64,000 bases of DNA. Source: Staphylococcus gallinarum (GTDB taxonomy: Bacteria > Bacillota > Bacilli > Staphylococcales > Staphylococcaceae). The translations under genes were made by a program, and so were the position numbers. The number at the start of each line of letters is the position of its first letter. Position 1 is the first letter of the stretch. The stretch is from positions 52,999-116,998 of the forward strand of contig NZ_JXCF01000008.1 of NCBI RefSeq assembly GCF_000875895.1. The letters are read 5' to 3'. Positions 62,731-64,000 of this stretch are shown piece by piece. The notes under the pieces were generated by a model, which was not told the DNA's origin, did not search any database, and worked only from the letters and a program-made list of their open reading frames with translations.

Positions 62731-64000
62731 ATGAACAAAGAACAAAAATTAGCACAACAAATTACTGATGCAGTTGGAACTATGGACAATATTGATAACA
62801 TTATTAATTGTATGACTCGCGTTCGTATTCAAGTCATTGACGAACAAAAGGTAGACTATGCAAAACTCAAATCAATTGATGGTGTTATGGGAGTCGTTAA
62901 AGACGACCGTGTTCAAGTTGTTGTGGGACCCGGTACCGTTAATAAAGTCGCAGGTTACATGGCGCAAAGTAGTGGCGTCAAATTAGGTGAAACAATCCCA
63001 CATGGTACAACGAATTTTAAGCAAGATGCAGAAGCAAAAGCCGCACAGAATAAATCAAATTATAAATCTAAACAAAAGCACGGTAAATTTAATAAGTTAC
63101 TAAAGACTATTGCTAATATATTTATACCTCTGATTCCAGCATTTATAGGTGCTGGTTTAATTGGAGGTATTGCCGCTGTACTAAGTAACTTGCTTGCAGG
63201 TGGACAAATATCGGGAGCCTGGGTAACACAACTGGTGACTGTATTTAACGTCATAAAGGACGGTATGTTGGCTTACTTAGCAATCTTTACTGGTATTAAT
63301 GCAGCTAAAGAATTTGGTGCAACACCAGGGCTTGGTGGTGTTATTGGTGGTACCACACTACTAACTGGTCTTACCGATAAAAATATGATTACTAACATCT
63401 TTACTGGCGAACCGCTTCAAGCTGGTCAAGGTGGTATCATTGGGGTTATATTTGCTGTTTGGCTTTTAAGTATCGTTGAAAAAAGACTTCATAAAATTGT
63501 CCCTAATGCAATTGATATCATTGTCACTCCAACAATCACTTTATTTATAATTGGTTTACTTACAATTTTTATCTTTATGCCTTTAGCAGGATTTATATCA
63601 GATGGTCTCGTTCATATCATCAATGGCATTATCGATATTGGTGGTGTATTTAGTGGCTTTATTATTGGTGCTTTCTTCTTACCTTTGGTAATGTTAGGAT
63701 TACACCATATATTTACCCCTATTCATATTGAGATGATAAATCAAACGGGTGCAACTTACCTGTTACCAATTGCTGCAATGGCGGGTGCTGGTCAAGTTGG
63801 CGCAGCATTAGCTTTATGGGTTAGATGTCGTAAGAATACAACACTCCGCAATACTTTGAAAGGTGCCTTACCTGTTGGCTTCTTAGGTATTGGTGAACCA
63901 TTAATTTATGGTGTAACCTTGCCCCTCGGCAAACCATTCTTCACAGCTTGTATTGGCGGCGGTATTGGTGGCGCAGTAATCGGAGGCATTGGACACATTG
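62731..64000 (+). CDS. murP: MurNAc-specific PTS EIIBC component, partial at window end
   Basis: Reading frame open from ATG 62731 (behind CAGGAGG) to the window end, about 423 residues so far. An N-terminal EIIB domain has the phosphorylatable C27 in [12 protein letters not shown] charged linker (about 95-125) leads to an EIIC domain of many helices with [16 protein letters not shown] near residue 390. It imports and phosphorylates MurNAc or MurNAc-GlcNAc; no EIIA is fused in the visible part. It is 75 bases after murQ, in the known mupG-murQ-murP order. Confidence 0.93.
   Translation, partial: MNKEQKLAQQITDAVGTMDNIDNIINCMTRVRIQVIDEQKVDYAKLKSIDGVMGVVKDDRVQVVVGPGTVNKVAGYMAQSSGVKLGETIPHGTTNFKQDAEAKAAQNKSNYKSKQKHGKFNKLLKTIANIFIPLIPAFIGAGLIGGIAAVLSNLLAGGQISGAWVTQLVTVFNVIKDGMLAYLAIFTGINAAKEFGATPGLGGVIGGTTLLTGLTDKNMITNIFTGEPLQAGQGGIIGVIFAVWLLSIVEKRLHKIVPNAIDIIVTPTITLFIIGLLTIFIFMPLAGFISDGLVHIINGIIDIGGVFSGFIIGAFFLPLVMLGLHHIFTPIHIEMINQTGATYLLPIAAMAGAGQVGAALALWVRCRKNTTLRNTLKGALPVGFLGIGEPLIYGVTLPLGKPFFTACIGGGIGGAVIGGIGHI

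Overview
The window is from a Staphylococcus chromosome. The AT-rich base composition, strong AGGAGG-type ribosome binding sites and gene content all fit: two Sar-family regulators (sarV, sarR), fmhB/femX, fhuD2, ssaA-type CHAP proteins, lcpC, the sRNA RsaI and the MurNAc-recycling genes mupG-murQ-murP. Gene order largely follows what I recall of the S. aureus chromosome between topB and murP. Several proteins, notably FhuD2 and FmhB, differ from my memory of the S. aureus versions by more than strain variation. A complete Leloir galactose operon is also present, whereas S. aureus classically degrades galactose through tagatose-6-phosphate. A relative of S. aureus (for example S. simiae or another near neighbour) is therefore more likely than S. 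aureus itself. This is inference from memory, not a search.

Layout. 1-6 kb: topB (cut by the window edge), a GNAT protein, glucose uptake and oxidation (glcU, gdh), an AEC transporter and two small proteins. 6-14 kb: a large RND exporter, essential fmhB, a VOC protein and a MarR-MFS pair with an evident operator. 14-25 kb: sarV, the molybdenum-cofactor genes (moeA-mobB-moaE-moaD-mobA-moaA, moaC, moeB-moaB), a GbsR-type regulator and the molybdate importer modABC. 24.6-29.5 kb: galR and galKET, lying between modA and fdhD. 29.6-38 kb: fdhD, a GNAT protein, bioY with a BirA operator, fhuD2 with a Fur-like box, an acyl-CoA dehydrogenase-like enzyme divergent from a four-gene amino-acid ABC importer. 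38-42 kb: a PTS EIIC-like protein, sarR, a repeat-rich gap, and an LLM flavin enzyme. 42-52 kb: two CHAP hydrolases with consensus WalR boxes, an opine-dehydrogenase/NhaC pair, an SMR pair, a 2-hydroxyacid dehydrogenase, an FAD monooxygenase and a membrane GH73 glucosaminidase. 52-64 kb: fdhA with its DUF1641 partner, lcpC, an inositol-monophosphatase-like gene, RsaI, an HTH regulator, a CPBP protease and mupG-murQ-murP.

How the genes work together. Molybdate uptake (ModABC), cofactor synthesis (Moa/Mob/Moe), sulfur transfer (FdhD) and the enzyme (FdhA) form a dispersed formate-oxidation system. Carbon control is a second theme: cre-type CcpA sites lie at RsaI, at mupG and, less perfectly, at the lone PTS gene. 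RsaI has an 11-nt match to the leader of glcU, a target reported in S. aureus. Cell-wall turnover is a third theme: CHAP hydrolases, GH73 glucosaminidase, LcpC, FmhB and MurNAc recycling.

Most of the window is ordinary conserved chromosome. I found no phage, IS element, CRISPR array, tRNA or rRNA. The least ordinary features are a 29-bp tandem duplication that rewrites the C-terminus of FmhB, a glcU leader mini-ORF overlapping the RsaI-complementary site, the gal operon with a repeated operator, two structured ~100-nt intergenic repeats, and recurring TTGTA/CGCTACAAT motifs around the ssaA region.
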